From DATFDN01 sp963756495 (lineage in GTDB: Bacteria; Pseudomonadota; Alphaproteobacteria; Acetobacterales; Acetobacteraceae): a stretch of DNA of 64,000 bases. Shown in pieces: positions 1 to 7,510 of this stretch. How positions within the stretch are numbered: the first letter of the stretch is position 1; each line of letters begins with the position of its first letter. The stretch lies in assembly GCA_963756495.1 (NCBI GenBank), contig CAVWNS010000009.1, positions 742,351 to 806,350 of the forward strand. Direction: 5' to 3'. The position numbers were made by a program, and so were the translations under genes. A model generated the notes under the pieces. It saw only the letters and a program-made list of their open reading frames with translations. It was not told the DNA's origin and searched no databases.

Positions 1-198
1 CCGGGCCTGATCGAGACGCCCATGCTGGCCGGGCTGCCGGAGGAGCTGCGCCAGGGGCTGGCCGCCTCGGTCCCCTTCCCGCCTCGCCTCGGCCAGCCGA
101 GCGAGTATGCCGCCCTGGTGCTGCACATCGTCACCAACCGGTTCCTCAACGGCGAGACGATCCGGCTGGATGGCGCGCTGCGCATGGCGCCGCGCTGA
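1..198 (+). CDS. SDR family oxidoreductase, C-terminal end (partial)
   Basis: This is the last 65 codons of a gene that starts outside the window. The reading frame is open from base 1 and ends in TGA at 196-198. The peptide begins PGLIETPML, the usual 'PG-x-I-x-T-x-M' segment after the active-site helix of short-chain dehydrogenases, and ends with NGETIRLDGALRMAPR, which matches the C-terminal 'G-x-x-I-x-L-D-G-A-x-R-M' of the type II 3-hydroxyacyl-CoA dehydrogenase (HSD17B10-like) branch. The conserved Rossmann and YxxxK parts lie upstream and cannot be checked. Substrate is inferred only from the C-terminal motif. It converges on the esterase gene that follows. Confidence 0.8.
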   Translation, partial: PGLIETPMLAGLPEELRQGLAASVPFPPRLGQPSEYAALVLHIVTNRFLNGETIRLDGALRMAPR

Positions 199-258
199 GC
201 AAATTGTACAGTCGCCTCGCGCGGCGGCGGCGATTGTACGGTTTCCGTCAAGGGTTTC

Positions 259-1209
259 TTAACCCGCCCGCAGGCGCAGCCATGCGGCGCCCTTCGCCAC
301 CGCCTCGCGCGCCTTCGCCACCTGGGCGCCGGCGCGGATGAAGCCGTGGACGACGCCGATGAAGGTCTCCGTCTCGACCGGCACGCCGGCCGCGCGCAAC
401 CGGCTGACCAGCGCTTCGCCCTCCGAGCGCAGGACGTCCAGCTCGGCGAGCTGCACCAGGACCGGCGGCAGCCCGGCCAAGCTGGCCCGCAGGGGCGCGG
501 CCAGCGGATGCAGGCGGTCGGCCGCGTGCGGCACGTACACGTCCCAATAGAATGCCATGCGCTCGCGCGAGAGGCCCCAGCCGGTGCCGAACTCCCGATA
601 GCTCGGCGTGTCGAGATCGCTGTCGCACACCGGGTAGGTGGCGAGCACGCCGCGTAGCGCCGGCCCGCCGGTGTCGCGCAGCAGCAGGGCGGCCGCCAGC
701 GCCAGATTGCCGCCCGCGGAATCGCCGCCGAGCAGGATGCGCGACGGATCGATCCCCCACTCGGGCGCGTGCGCCGCCAGATGGCGCACGACGGCGGCGC
801 ATTCCTCCAGTGCCTGGGGGAACTTCGCCTCCGGCGCGAGCGCGTAGTCCACGCTGACCACCGCGAGGCCGGCGCCGGCGGCATACTCGCGCGCCAGCCG
901 GTCATGCGTATCGACCGACGCCCAGACCCAGCCGCCGCCATGGAAATAGACCAGGGCTGGCAGCGCCCGGTCGGCGCGCGGGCGATACAGGCGGCAGAAG
1001 ATGCGCCGGCCGCGCGCGGCGATCCAGCGATCCGCGGTCTCGGCCATCGTCGGCCCGCCCTGGGCGATGCGCAGGCCGAGCGCATCGTTGACCGCCCGGT
1101 GCGGGTCGAGCGGCACCTCCAGCCGGATCGGCGGATACGAAGCCGCCGCCGCGTCCTGCTCGGCGAGGAACGCGCGCATCTCGGGGTCCAGGCGCGCGGG
1201 ATCGCTCAT
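259..1209 (-). CDS. alpha/beta hydrolase, hormone-sensitive-lipase-type esterase
   Basis: A 316-aa cytoplasmic esterase/lipase of the HSL family (family IV). The oxyanion-hole motif HGGGW is at residues 90-94 and the nucleophile elbow GDSAGG at 162-167, with Ser164. The acid is probably Asp258 in AELDVL and the base His288 in VVHGF, so the catalytic triad is complete. Length is typical of the family (about 310 aa). No signal peptide is visible. It probably hydrolyses short or medium acyl esters; the real substrate cannot be read from the sequence. It is a single gene, converging with the SDR gene on its downstream side, and the next gene upstream (1292-1960) points the same way with an 82-bp gap. 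Confidence 0.9.
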   Translation of the reverse strand: MSDPARLDPEMRAFLAEQDAAAASYPPIRLEVPLDPHRAVNDALGLRIAQGGPTMAETADRWIAARGRRIFCRLYRPRADRALPALVYFHGGGWVWASVDTHDRLAREYAAGAGLAVVSVDYALAPEAKFPQALEECAAVVRHLAAHAPEWGIDPSRILLGGDSAGGNLALAAALLLRDTGGPALRGVLATYPVCDSDLDTPSYREFGTGWGLSRERMAFYWDVYVPHAADRLHPLAAPLRASLAGLPPVLVQLAELDVLRSEGEALVSRLRAAGVPVETETFIGVVHGFIRAGAQVAKAREAVAKGAAWLRLRAG

Positions 1210-1291
1210 CGCAGTCTCCCTGTGCCGCCGGGGCCGGCAGCGCGCCGGCCCGGCGGGAAGGCGTCAACTGCCGGCGGGGATTGCCGCCGGG

Positions 1292-1960
1292 CTACGGATG
1301 CTGGCCACCGCCTCCAGGCGTGCCGCCTCCGGACATGCCGCTTCCGGACATCCCGCCGCCGGGCGCGCCGCTTCCGGACATATCACTTCCGGGCGCGCCG
1401 CCTCCGGGCGTGAAGCTGTGGCCCTGCTGCGCGGCCTGAAGGCTTTCGGCATTGAGACGGTCGATCGCCGCATCGCCGGTCGCGCTGTCGCTCGCGGTCT
1501 GCGTCGCGCGTCGGTTGCGCGCGGCGACGTGACGCGTCACGCCGCGACGATGGGTCATGGCGGGCGCTTGGCCGGTCCCCGACGTGGCGGCGCTGCCGGT
1601 GGTGCTGGCGGTCCCCGCCGTGCCGCCGGTTCCGGCGGTGCTACCAGTCCCGCTGGTGCTGCCCATCCCCGTGGTGGCGCCGGTTCCGCCTGTGCTCTCG
1701 GTCCCGCTGGTGCTGGCGGTCCCGTTGGTGGTGGCGGTGGGCGTCGTGCCGCCGCTGCCCGAGGTTGCCGCGCCGCCGGTGCCGGCGTTGCCCGCCGCCG
1801 GGTTGCCCGTGGTGCCCGCTTGCGCCGGAGCGTTGCCGCCCCCGCCGCCCGCGCCGCCCCCGCCGGCGCCACCGCCGCCTTGCGCGAGTGCCGGGATCGT
1901 GCCGAGAGCGGCGAAGCTCAGCGCGAGCGCACCGAGCGTCGTGGTGAAGCGTGAAGCCAT
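1292..1960 (-). CDS. secreted Gly/Ser/Thr-rich low-complexity protein
   Basis: A 222-aa protein with a clear Sec signal peptide: positively charged start, a hydrophobic stretch of about 18 residues and a cleavage site after ALA-Q near residue 27. The mature part is almost all Gly, Ser, Thr and Ala; a central stretch has short irregular repeats of the type STSGTG/GTAGTA, and the C-terminus has repeated MSGSG/APGGG units. The only non-repetitive part is around residues 170-190 (AIDRLNAESLQAAQQG), which looks like the short amphipathic 'LNxxSL' tail found in small exported proteins of acetic-acid-type bacteria; that link is inference. Function is unknown; an unstructured envelope or extracellular protein is most likely. 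It is divergent from the M20 peptidase gene. Confidence 0.7.
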   Translation of the reverse strand: MASRFTTTLGALALSFAALGTIPALAQGGGGAGGGGAGGGGGNAPAQAGTTGNPAAGNAGTGGAATSGSGGTTPTATTNGTASTSGTESTGGTGATTGMGSTSGTGSTAGTGGTAGTASTTGSAATSGTGQAPAMTHRRGVTRHVAARNRRATQTASDSATGDAAIDRLNAESLQAAQQGHSFTPGGGAPGSDMSGSGAPGGGMSGSGMSGGGTPGGGGQHP

Positions 1961-2131
1961 GAGATTCTCCTTGTCGCCGGACGCGGCCAGGAATGCCGCA
2001 AGGACAAGTCGTTACACTGGATGCGCAGCGCGCACTGCGCAGTTCACAAACCAGTGACTCCGCCCTCGTGGTGCCCTTGCCGTGGCCGCTGTGCGACGCA
2101 ATACCCGCAACGCCGCAGCGAGGACACACAC

Positions 2132-3349
2132 GTGGACCCCGAAACCGCCCTCCGCACCCTCGCCGGATCATCCGCGTTCCGCGCCGCCGTGGCGACGCTC
2201 GCCGCCGAGCACGCCCGCACCGTCGAGGACATCGTGGCGCTGACCGAGACGCCGGCGCCGCCCTTCCAGGAAGAAGCGCGGGCGAAGCTCTGGATGGCGA
2301 TGGCGACCGAATGTGGATTGGCCGCGGTGCGCCAGGATGCTGTCGGCAACGTGACCGCGATCCGGCCAGGCACCGATGCAGGCACCGGCGCGATGCTCTG
2401 CGTCGCCGCGCATCTCGACACGGTGTTCCCCGCCGGCACCGATGTGCAGGTCCGCCGCCAGGGCACGCGCCTGCTGGCGCCCGGCGTCGGGGACGACACG
2501 CGCAGCCTCGCCGTGCTGCTCGCCTTCGCCCGCGCGATGGATGCGGCGGACATCCGCACCCGCCGCGACATCCTGTTCGTCGCCGATGTGGGCGAGGAGG
2601 GCGCGGGCGACCTGCGCGGCATGCGCCATCTGTTCCAGCAGGGCGAGTATGCCGGCCGCATCGGCGCCTTCATCACCATCGACAGCCCGAACATGGAGGG
2701 CATCGCCACGCGCGGCATCGGCTCGCGGCGCTACCGCGTGACCTACAGCGGCCCTGGCGGGCATAGCTGGGCGGCCTTCGGTCTGGTCAACCCGATGCAC
2801 GCGATGGCCGGCACCATCGCCCGGCTGGCCGCGATCGAGCTGCCGTCGGCCCCGCGCACCACCTTCTGCGCCAGCCGCGTCGGCGGCGGCACCTCGATCA
2901 ACGCCATCCCGAACGAGATCTGGGCCGAGTTCGACCTGCGCTCGGAGGACGCTGCGGCGCTGGACCGTCTCGACCAACGGTTCCTGGCGATCGTGGACGA
3001 AGCCGTGGCGGCCGAGAACGCCGCGCGAGCCACCCAGGACGCCCGCATGGCCGCCCAGGTGAGCAAGATCGGCGACCGCCCGGCCGGCGGCACCGACGAG
3101 GCGCACTGGCTGCCCCGCCTCGCCCACGCCGCCATCACCCAGCAGGGTTTCACCCCGCGCTTCGAGGCCTCGTCCACCGACGCCAACATCGCGATGAGCT
3201 TGGGCATCCCGGCGATCAAGATCGGCTCGGGCGGCATCGGCGGCCGGGCGCACTCGCCCGAGGAGTGGATCGACGTGGAGCCCGAACCCTCGCTGCGCGG
3301 TATGACCGCCGGATTGGCGGTGGTGCTGGGGGCGGCGGAGGTGGCGTAG
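2132..3349 (+). CDS. M20 family zinc metallopeptidase
   Basis: About 405 aa. I place the start at GTG 2132, which has AGGA 8 bases upstream and begins just before the conserved region; the frame is open further up to ATG 2021 but that extension is Cys/Pro-rich and unlike the family. The first metal-binding motif AAHLDTV gives His94 and Asp96, the bridging Asp is Asp121 in GVGDDTRS, and the catalytic Glu pair is at 155-156 in DVGEEGAGD. The late metal-binding region lies in the C-terminal part, and a dimerisation domain with GGTSINAIPNE sits between. The family contains peptidase T-like and carboxypeptidase G2-like enzymes; tripeptide or acyl-amino-acid hydrolysis is likely. It is followed by a 269-bp gap with no supported gene. 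Confidence 0.88.
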   Translation: MDPETALRTLAGSSAFRAAVATLAAEHARTVEDIVALTETPAPPFQEEARAKLWMAMATECGLAAVRQDAVGNVTAIRPGTDAGTGAMLCVAAHLDTVFPAGTDVQVRRQGTRLLAPGVGDDTRSLAVLLAFARAMDAADIRTRRDILFVADVGEEGAGDLRGMRHLFQQGEYAGRIGAFITIDSPNMEGIATRGIGSRRYRVTYSGPGGHSWAAFGLVNPMHAMAGTIARLAAIELPSAPRTTFCASRVGGGTSINAIPNEIWAEFDLRSEDAAALDRLDQRFLAIVDEAVAAENAARATQDARMAAQVSKIGDRPAGGTDEAHWLPRLAHAAITQQGFTPRFEASSTDANIAMSLGIPAIKIGSGGIGGRAHSPEEWIDVEPEPSLRGMTAGLAVVLGAAEVA

Positions 3350-3618
3350 GAGCGAAATAGGGGTCGGGAGATATTGCACGCCGAGGAAGGCCGGTTGCAA
3401 TCCGACGCTTGCTGTCGAGTTTCGTTTCCACCGTCTCTATACAACCGTCTTCGTCCGGTGTGGGAGGAACTGGTGGACTGTGATCTTGCGATCGTGGTGG
3501 CGGTCTTGCCGGGTTTGACCCGATGCCCCGAATGACGGCGCGGCACGCAGCCGCTTTTTCGGGGAAGGTTGAGACCAAATCAGCCGCACCCACGCGACAT
3601 GCCTTCGAACTCGAGCGC

Positions 3619-4281
3619 TCAGCGGTCGCCGCCCGACGCCTTCCTCCATAACTCAAGCATCAACTCCCCTCCTTCCTCCATATTCTCCCGCAAATGATAG
3701 AGGGGGATCTCGGTAAATTTCTTCCCGCCCTCCACAGTTTTTTGCCGTAGTTTCACTTTGAAAAGCCGCTCAACGCCCAGCATCAATTCCAGCATGATCA
3801 CCACAGGGTTTCTAGCGCCCTTATCGATGAAAACCCCATCGAGGTCCCGCCATCTATACGTCTGGAGGCTGCAAGCTTCGTCTACCCACTGGAACTCCTC
3901 CACGCTTAGTCGCACTTCCTGCTTACCGAAATTCTTGCAGCTCGGGAGCGCGCATTTGTACCTGGCGACAAAGTGTGTGGAGAAGCCGTACGCAGGCGGA
4001 AGCCCCATGGTCCGCTTCGCACGGTAAAAGTCGGATCGATACAGATCCGCGAAACAGCCAGATAGGCTCAGCTCCCATTGAGCATCCAGCGCAACTGCTT
4101 CACCGGACGTTTCGAAGGCCTCAGCGGGATCAGGATAATCTGCGCCTCGCCGCTTGAGGCGTACTGTAAGAGTGGGGTGTTCATCGAGTAACTTTAGCCT
4201 CCTGATTTCGCAGAAGGGTGAGGGCTTTTCTTGTCCGGCAAGCAAGCTCTTCAAACTCGGAGCTGAGAACATATCGCCCAA
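3619..4281 (-). CDS. protein of unknown function, third gene of the M48 operon
   Basis: A 220-aa protein I do not recognise. It is soluble, rich in charged residues, and carries a possible small zinc-binding pair CALPSC around residues 111-116. No signal peptide or membrane helix is visible. The start at 4281 overlaps the M48 peptidase gene by about 100 bp; an AGGAGG lies inside that overlap but is not well placed for any in-frame ATG, so the start is uncertain and the N-terminal 33 residues may not be translated. GC content and codon use are lower than in flanking genes, as for its two partners. Position as last gene of a tight three-gene operon suggests it works with the membrane peptidase. 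Confidence 0.6.
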   Translation of the reverse strand: MGDMFSAPSLKSLLAGQEKPSPFCEIRRLKLLDEHPTLTVRLKRRGADYPDPAEAFETSGEAVALDAQWELSLSGCFADLYRSDFYRAKRTMGLPPAYGFSTHFVARYKCALPSCKNFGKQEVRLSVEEFQWVDEACSLQTYRWRDLDGVFIDKGARNPVVIMLELMLGVERLFKVKLRQKTVEGGKKFTEIPLYHLRENMEEGGELMLELWRKASGGDR

Positions 4282-5167
4282 ACTCGAACCAGTTTGGAAA
4301 CTCCGTCACTTCTGCATCAGCCCTCATGTCCAGCAACAAGGCATGAAAGTGCCCGTTGATGTAGTCCAGGAATGAGACCGACTTGCCGTCACTGCCCCTG
4401 GTCTCGAGCGCCGTCTGGACCGTCACAATGTGGGCCAGGTTCTTTGCGTAGGGTGCCTCACCGCAGAGCCGCGCGGCCAGATCGTCAGCCAACAACTCTT
4501 CCTTTCGCCGCAGGGGAGCCATGAGAAGGGAGAAAGAATACCAATACAGTGTCAGAACCAAAAGCGACGGATTCAACCTCTCATATACGTGCTTCGATAT
4601 CAAATTCATCCGAGGGATTGCGGAGAGGATGTAATGCTCCAGACCAACGAACCAGATGGCGCGCCTCATTCGGATATGGGCAATCTCATGAGCAATTGCG
4701 CTCTCCAACTCTTCTCTGTTCAGGATGATCAGAAGCAACGCCCCTATGCTTATCAGGTTCGTGCCGGATCCTTGTGCACGACTTGGACCGGAACTCACGG
4801 CGGCGATGCTGGCATCAGGCGTCAAGTAGATGTGCTCAGGGACGGGAACATCCGCGCGTTGCGAGCAATGTGCAAGTATGTCCTCGAGTGCAGGGCACGT
4901 CTGCAGCTCGATTCCCTTCCACTTGTCGCGCCGGAATAGGCTCAGGATTAGAGACACCGAAAGCGCCAGAACGAGTATACCTTGCATGTTAACGGCTGAA
5001 ACAGGCGACTGATAGGCTCTCAGAACCATGAGGACGCCCGGGGCGGCCAAGCCCATGGTGACGATTTCGAAGCCCAACGCTCCAGCGACAACGAACCACC
5101 CGAAGCGAGCAGGCAGCTTCATCTGATCGTCGGCCCTTTTACGTCCCACTACACCTTCCTCCGCCAA
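4181..5167 (-). CDS. M48 family membrane zinc metallopeptidase
   Basis: A 328-aa membrane peptidase. Two hydrophobic helices (about residues 24-48 and 61-78) precede a HExxH motif, HEIAH at 160-164, inside the usual 'ELESAIAHEIAH' helix. The third zinc ligand is Glu224 in EELLADD, the ExxAD signature of M48 (HtpX/Ste24/OMA1-like) enzymes. More hydrophobic stretches at about 140-150 and 200-217 flank the active site. It probably sits in the inner membrane with the catalytic domain in the cytoplasm. The gene starts 5 bp after the stop of the small membrane protein and overlaps the unknown gene downstream. Base composition is lower in GC than the surroundings, suggesting acquisition. Not a standard htpX locus. 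Confidence 0.85.
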   Translation of the reverse strand: MAEEGVVGRKRADDQMKLPARFGWFVVAGALGFEIVTMGLAAPGVLMVLRAYQSPVSAVNMQGILVLALSVSLILSLFRRDKWKGIELQTCPALEDILAHCSQRADVPVPEHIYLTPDASIAAVSSGPSRAQGSGTNLISIGALLLIILNREELESAIAHEIAHIRMRRAIWFVGLEHYILSAIPRMNLISKHVYERLNPSLLVLTLYWYSFSLLMAPLRRKEELLADDLAARLCGEAPYAKNLAHIVTVQTALETRGSDGKSVSFLDYINGHFHALLLDMRADAEVTEFPNWFEFGRYVLSSEFEELACRTRKALTLLRNQEAKVTR

Positions 5168-5172
5168 CGGGC

Positions 5173-5538
5173 CTACTTGAACCAGTTTTCGAAGAACGGC
5201 CGGCTTGCTGCTCGACCTGCTTCACTGAGGCCAAGGGCCGCATGCGAGGGGGTGCCAAGCTTTTTCGACGTGACCGTCCCGACCAGGTTCATCCCTGAGG
5301 CGCTGCAGTAGACAATGCAGCCGTTCACGAATGCGATGACGTAGCCTATCGCGTCCGGCTTGGGCGTCTTCAGTACCGCCCCGCAAAGGCAGATAGCGAT
5401 GGCGAGAACCCAGGCCAGCCAAGACGGACTCCAACCAAGCGCATTCTTAAACGAGTTTGTGATCGCAACGACCGCGATTGAGATGCCGCCGAACGTGGCC
5501 AGCGAATTGGGGGAGATTAGCTGCTGCGGTATTTCCAT
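5173..5538 (-). CDS. small three-helix membrane protein, first gene of M48 operon
   Basis: A 121-aa protein with three hydrophobic segments (about residues 13-30, 40-57 and 66-84) and a polar C-terminal tail of about 35 residues ending in NWFK. I see no enzyme motif. Size and topology recall holin-like or small partner proteins, but that is only resemblance. The start ATG at 5538 has a weak GAGGG upstream. Its stop is 5 bp before the start of the M48 peptidase gene, so the two are almost certainly co-transcribed and perhaps co-translated. Likely a substrate, anchor or regulator of the peptidase. Confidence 0.65.
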   Translation of the reverse strand: MEIPQQLISPNSLATFGGISIAVVAITNSFKNALGWSPSWLAWVLAIAICLCGAVLKTPKPDAIGYVIAFVNGCIVYCSASGMNLVGTVTSKKLGTPSHAALGLSEAGRAASRPFFENWFK

Positions 5539-6157
5539 GGCGAACTAACCCTCTAGGCGGTCTCCAACGGTTAGGTGTCCCTTGATTCGATATTCTCCGG
5601 ATGAGCGGCGTTTCTACCCATCTCGTAGGCAGCTTAGCCGCCGTTCCAGGCATTCGGCAATGGTTGGGTCGGTGGAAAACCCGCCAGAGCGCTGCGACCC
5701 GGTCGATGGCGGCCGCATGGGTGCACATGCCCACCCAACGGCCTCCATCGGGACACACGTCTCGTGACGACGACGAATCACCACAGGCGTGGAGAGGGCG
5801 CTCAATATCGGACCGGCGGCAATGGGCGGAGCGTTGCGATGGCCAAGAGGATGTTCTGGAACAGACCGCGCGGAACCATTGCCTCGGCCATTTGGAAGAT
5901 CGCCGAAAACATTCGTTTCTCGCACCTGCCCATCGTCGGCGAGGGTGCGATGGGCAAGCGCGATAGCGATCACGAGGTCAGATCAGACGGCCGATGCGCC
6001 GCCCAGGCGGCGCATCGGCCGTGCGGCGGCCCAGCAGAGGCGGGGATGGCTCGGCAGACCGGAGCGGACCGTTGGTTAGGGTCCCCGGCCCTATCGCATC
6101 GCGCCGGCAAGTGCGGTAGCCTGCACCCATGGCGGCCCAACGCATGGTGGACCCCGG
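5539..6157. other. gap without a supported gene
   Basis: About 620 bp between the M48 operon and the ferric-reductase-like gene. Several open frames exist on both strands but none has a convincing start, ribosome site or family motif. Two things stand out: the 5'-upstream region of the M48 operon at its left end and a perfect 16-bp inverted repeat at 5988-6021. It may contain remnants of mobile DNA at the edge of the accessory stretch, but I cannot name one. Confidence 0.5.
5988..6021. repeat. perfect 16-bp inverted repeat (hairpin)
   Basis: Two 16-base arms, 5988-6003 and 6006-6021, are exact reverse complements with only CA between them, so the central bases form a tight loop. The arms are GC-rich (CGGCCGATGCGCCGCC). 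There is no T-run on either side, so it is not a standard intrinsic terminator. It lies 140 bp upstream of the next plus-strand gene. Confidence 0.75.
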
Positions 6158-6811
6158 ATGAAGCAGCGTTCCGTCACAGGCCTATGGATGGGCGGGGCGT
6201 TTTGCACGGCGCTCGGCTTGGCCGCTGCCATCCTCGCCGCGGTTGGCACCGATGCGAGGGGCATCGATGCCGCGCTACAGATGACGGCGCGCTTTTCATT
6301 CGTCCCTTTCTGGTTCGCCTATGCCGGGGGCGCCTTGCGCAAGGTGTTCGGCCCGAACTTCCAGGTCGTGGCGCGTCGGGGGCGTGAGTTCGGCCTCGCC
6401 TTCGCTTCGGCTCAGAGCGTTCACATTGGCCTGGTGGTGTGGCTGTATCGGATATCGGCCCGGTCGCCCGTATCGGACAAGACGCTTGTCATCTTCGGCA
6501 TCGCCACGATTTTGATGTATCTTCTTGCGCTGTTTTCCATTCGACCGCTGTCCCAGGCGCTCGGTCCAACGCGATGGAAGGTCCTGCGCACGGTCGGGCT
6601 CGAGTATATCGCCCTGGCTTTCTTCCTGGATTTCGTGGGTCCCCCCATTCAAGCGACTGCCAAGAGCTTGCTTGGCTATTTGCCGTTTTCGATCCTCGTC
6701 GTCGCAGGAGCGGTGTTGCGGCTCATCGCCTGGACGCGCGCGCGCCCGCCAAGGGTGACGCCAGGCGCATGGCGCCGCTCTCGATCACGAGCATCCCTGT
6801 CGCGGTCGTAA
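6158..6811 (+). CDS. ferric-reductase-like transmembrane protein
   Basis: A 217-aa integral membrane protein with about six hydrophobic helices. The N-terminal helix (residues 8-27) is followed by TARFSFVPFWFAYAGGAL and the segment RGREFGLAFASAQSVHIGL, which resembles the heme-binding helix of the ferric reductase/YedZ-like transmembrane domain, with one obvious candidate heme ligand, His in SVHIGL. The C-terminal 25 residues are basic and Arg/Ser-rich. It would act as a membrane cytochrome-type electron carrier if the heme pair is complete, which I cannot show. It is a single gene with no close partner; start ATG 6158 is the first in frame. Confidence 0.6.
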   Translation: MKQRSVTGLWMGGAFCTALGLAAAILAAVGTDARGIDAALQMTARFSFVPFWFAYAGGALRKVFGPNFQVVARRGREFGLAFASAQSVHIGLVVWLYRISARSPVSDKTLVIFGIATILMYLLALFSIRPLSQALGPTRWKVLRTVGLEYIALAFFLDFVGPPIQATAKSLLGYLPFSILVVAGAVLRLIAWTRARPPRVTPGAWRRSRSRASLSRS

Positions 6812-7510
6812 CCGAGGGTCGGGCCGGCGTCCGCGCCCTCGGCGGGGGATTGTGGGCTTCCTTATTCAAGGTGCTATGATGCCCCAGTATTGGCAATTCG
6901 CCTCTTTCAACTCGACAGGCACTGCCGGGAAAAATGGCGGATTTGATGCCCAAATACTCTTTAATTGTATGCACCAGCTCTCCGGCGGGTGCGGCATAGG
7001 CGACTTATAAGGCTGGGGCGGCACCACAACAAAGAGTGCGCGCGTAGAGCGGTGGACCTTCTCCACGAAAAAGAGTGCGCGCGTAGAGCGGTGGACCTTC
7101 TCCACGAACCCCCCGACGAGAGCCGGAACGTAGTAAGAGCCGCGCAATTCCCTCCATGCGCTATTTACGTTTTTGTTGTTCAACGAAATACCCGTGATAA
7201 CAATGGTCACCGATAATGTAACTGTAATCTTGAGTACTGAATTTGACCGATATTTCTATGAGCTCTTTGATTTTGCCTTTAACCCTCCCCGCTCGACCCT
7301 GTTTTTCCCGATCTTGCTGTTCCGGGTGGCGGGATTGCTCCAGGTATTGGGGGCGAGGCGGGTCGTGGTGGTCCCGTCGGTCTCCGTGCCAGCGGGCCGA
7401 ATGGTGCGTCCAGGTCTCGGGCCTGCCGCCTGCATTCGTGCGCGTCGGTGCTGCCATATCAATTCTGCCCGTAGTGAGCGCATTTTTCAGAGCCGCGCGG
7501 GTGTCGCCTT
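6812..7510. other. gap without a supported gene, contains a tandem repeat
   Basis: About 700 bp between the ferric-reductase-like gene and the fascin-like gene. I see no gene with a usable start and family signal. The stretch 6870-7260 is more AT-rich than the neighbourhood and contains two exact copies of a 39-bp unit (7031-7108). The composition suggests a remnant of foreign DNA. Confidence 0.5.
7031..7108. repeat. 39-bp perfect tandem duplication
   Basis: The unit 7031-7069 (starting AAAGAGTGCGCGCGTAGAGC) is repeated exactly at 7070-7108. Each copy contains a short hairpin, GTGGA-CCTTC-TCCAC. On the minus strand an open frame reads a repeated peptide of 13 residues (VEKVHRSTRALFF-like), but this frame has no support as a gene. 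Confidence 0.85.

Noticed and set aside
1557..2057. Val/Pro/Ala-rich open frame on the plus strand
   Set aside because: It is the antisense of the Gly/Ser/Thr-rich secreted protein; the other strand has a signal peptide and a conserved tail.
3350..3618. Possible genes in the gap after the M20 peptidase
   Set aside because: Open frames on the minus strand lack ribosome sites and overlap the end of the next gene.
5764..6387. 207-codon plus-strand frame overlapping the ferric-reductase-like gene
   Set aside because: It lacks a ribosome site, has mixed composition, and runs through the hairpin and into a better-supported gene in another frame.
6866..7210. Open frame with a repeated VEKVHRSTRALF-like peptide
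   Set aside because: The repeat comes from the 39-bp DNA duplication; there is no convincing start and no family.
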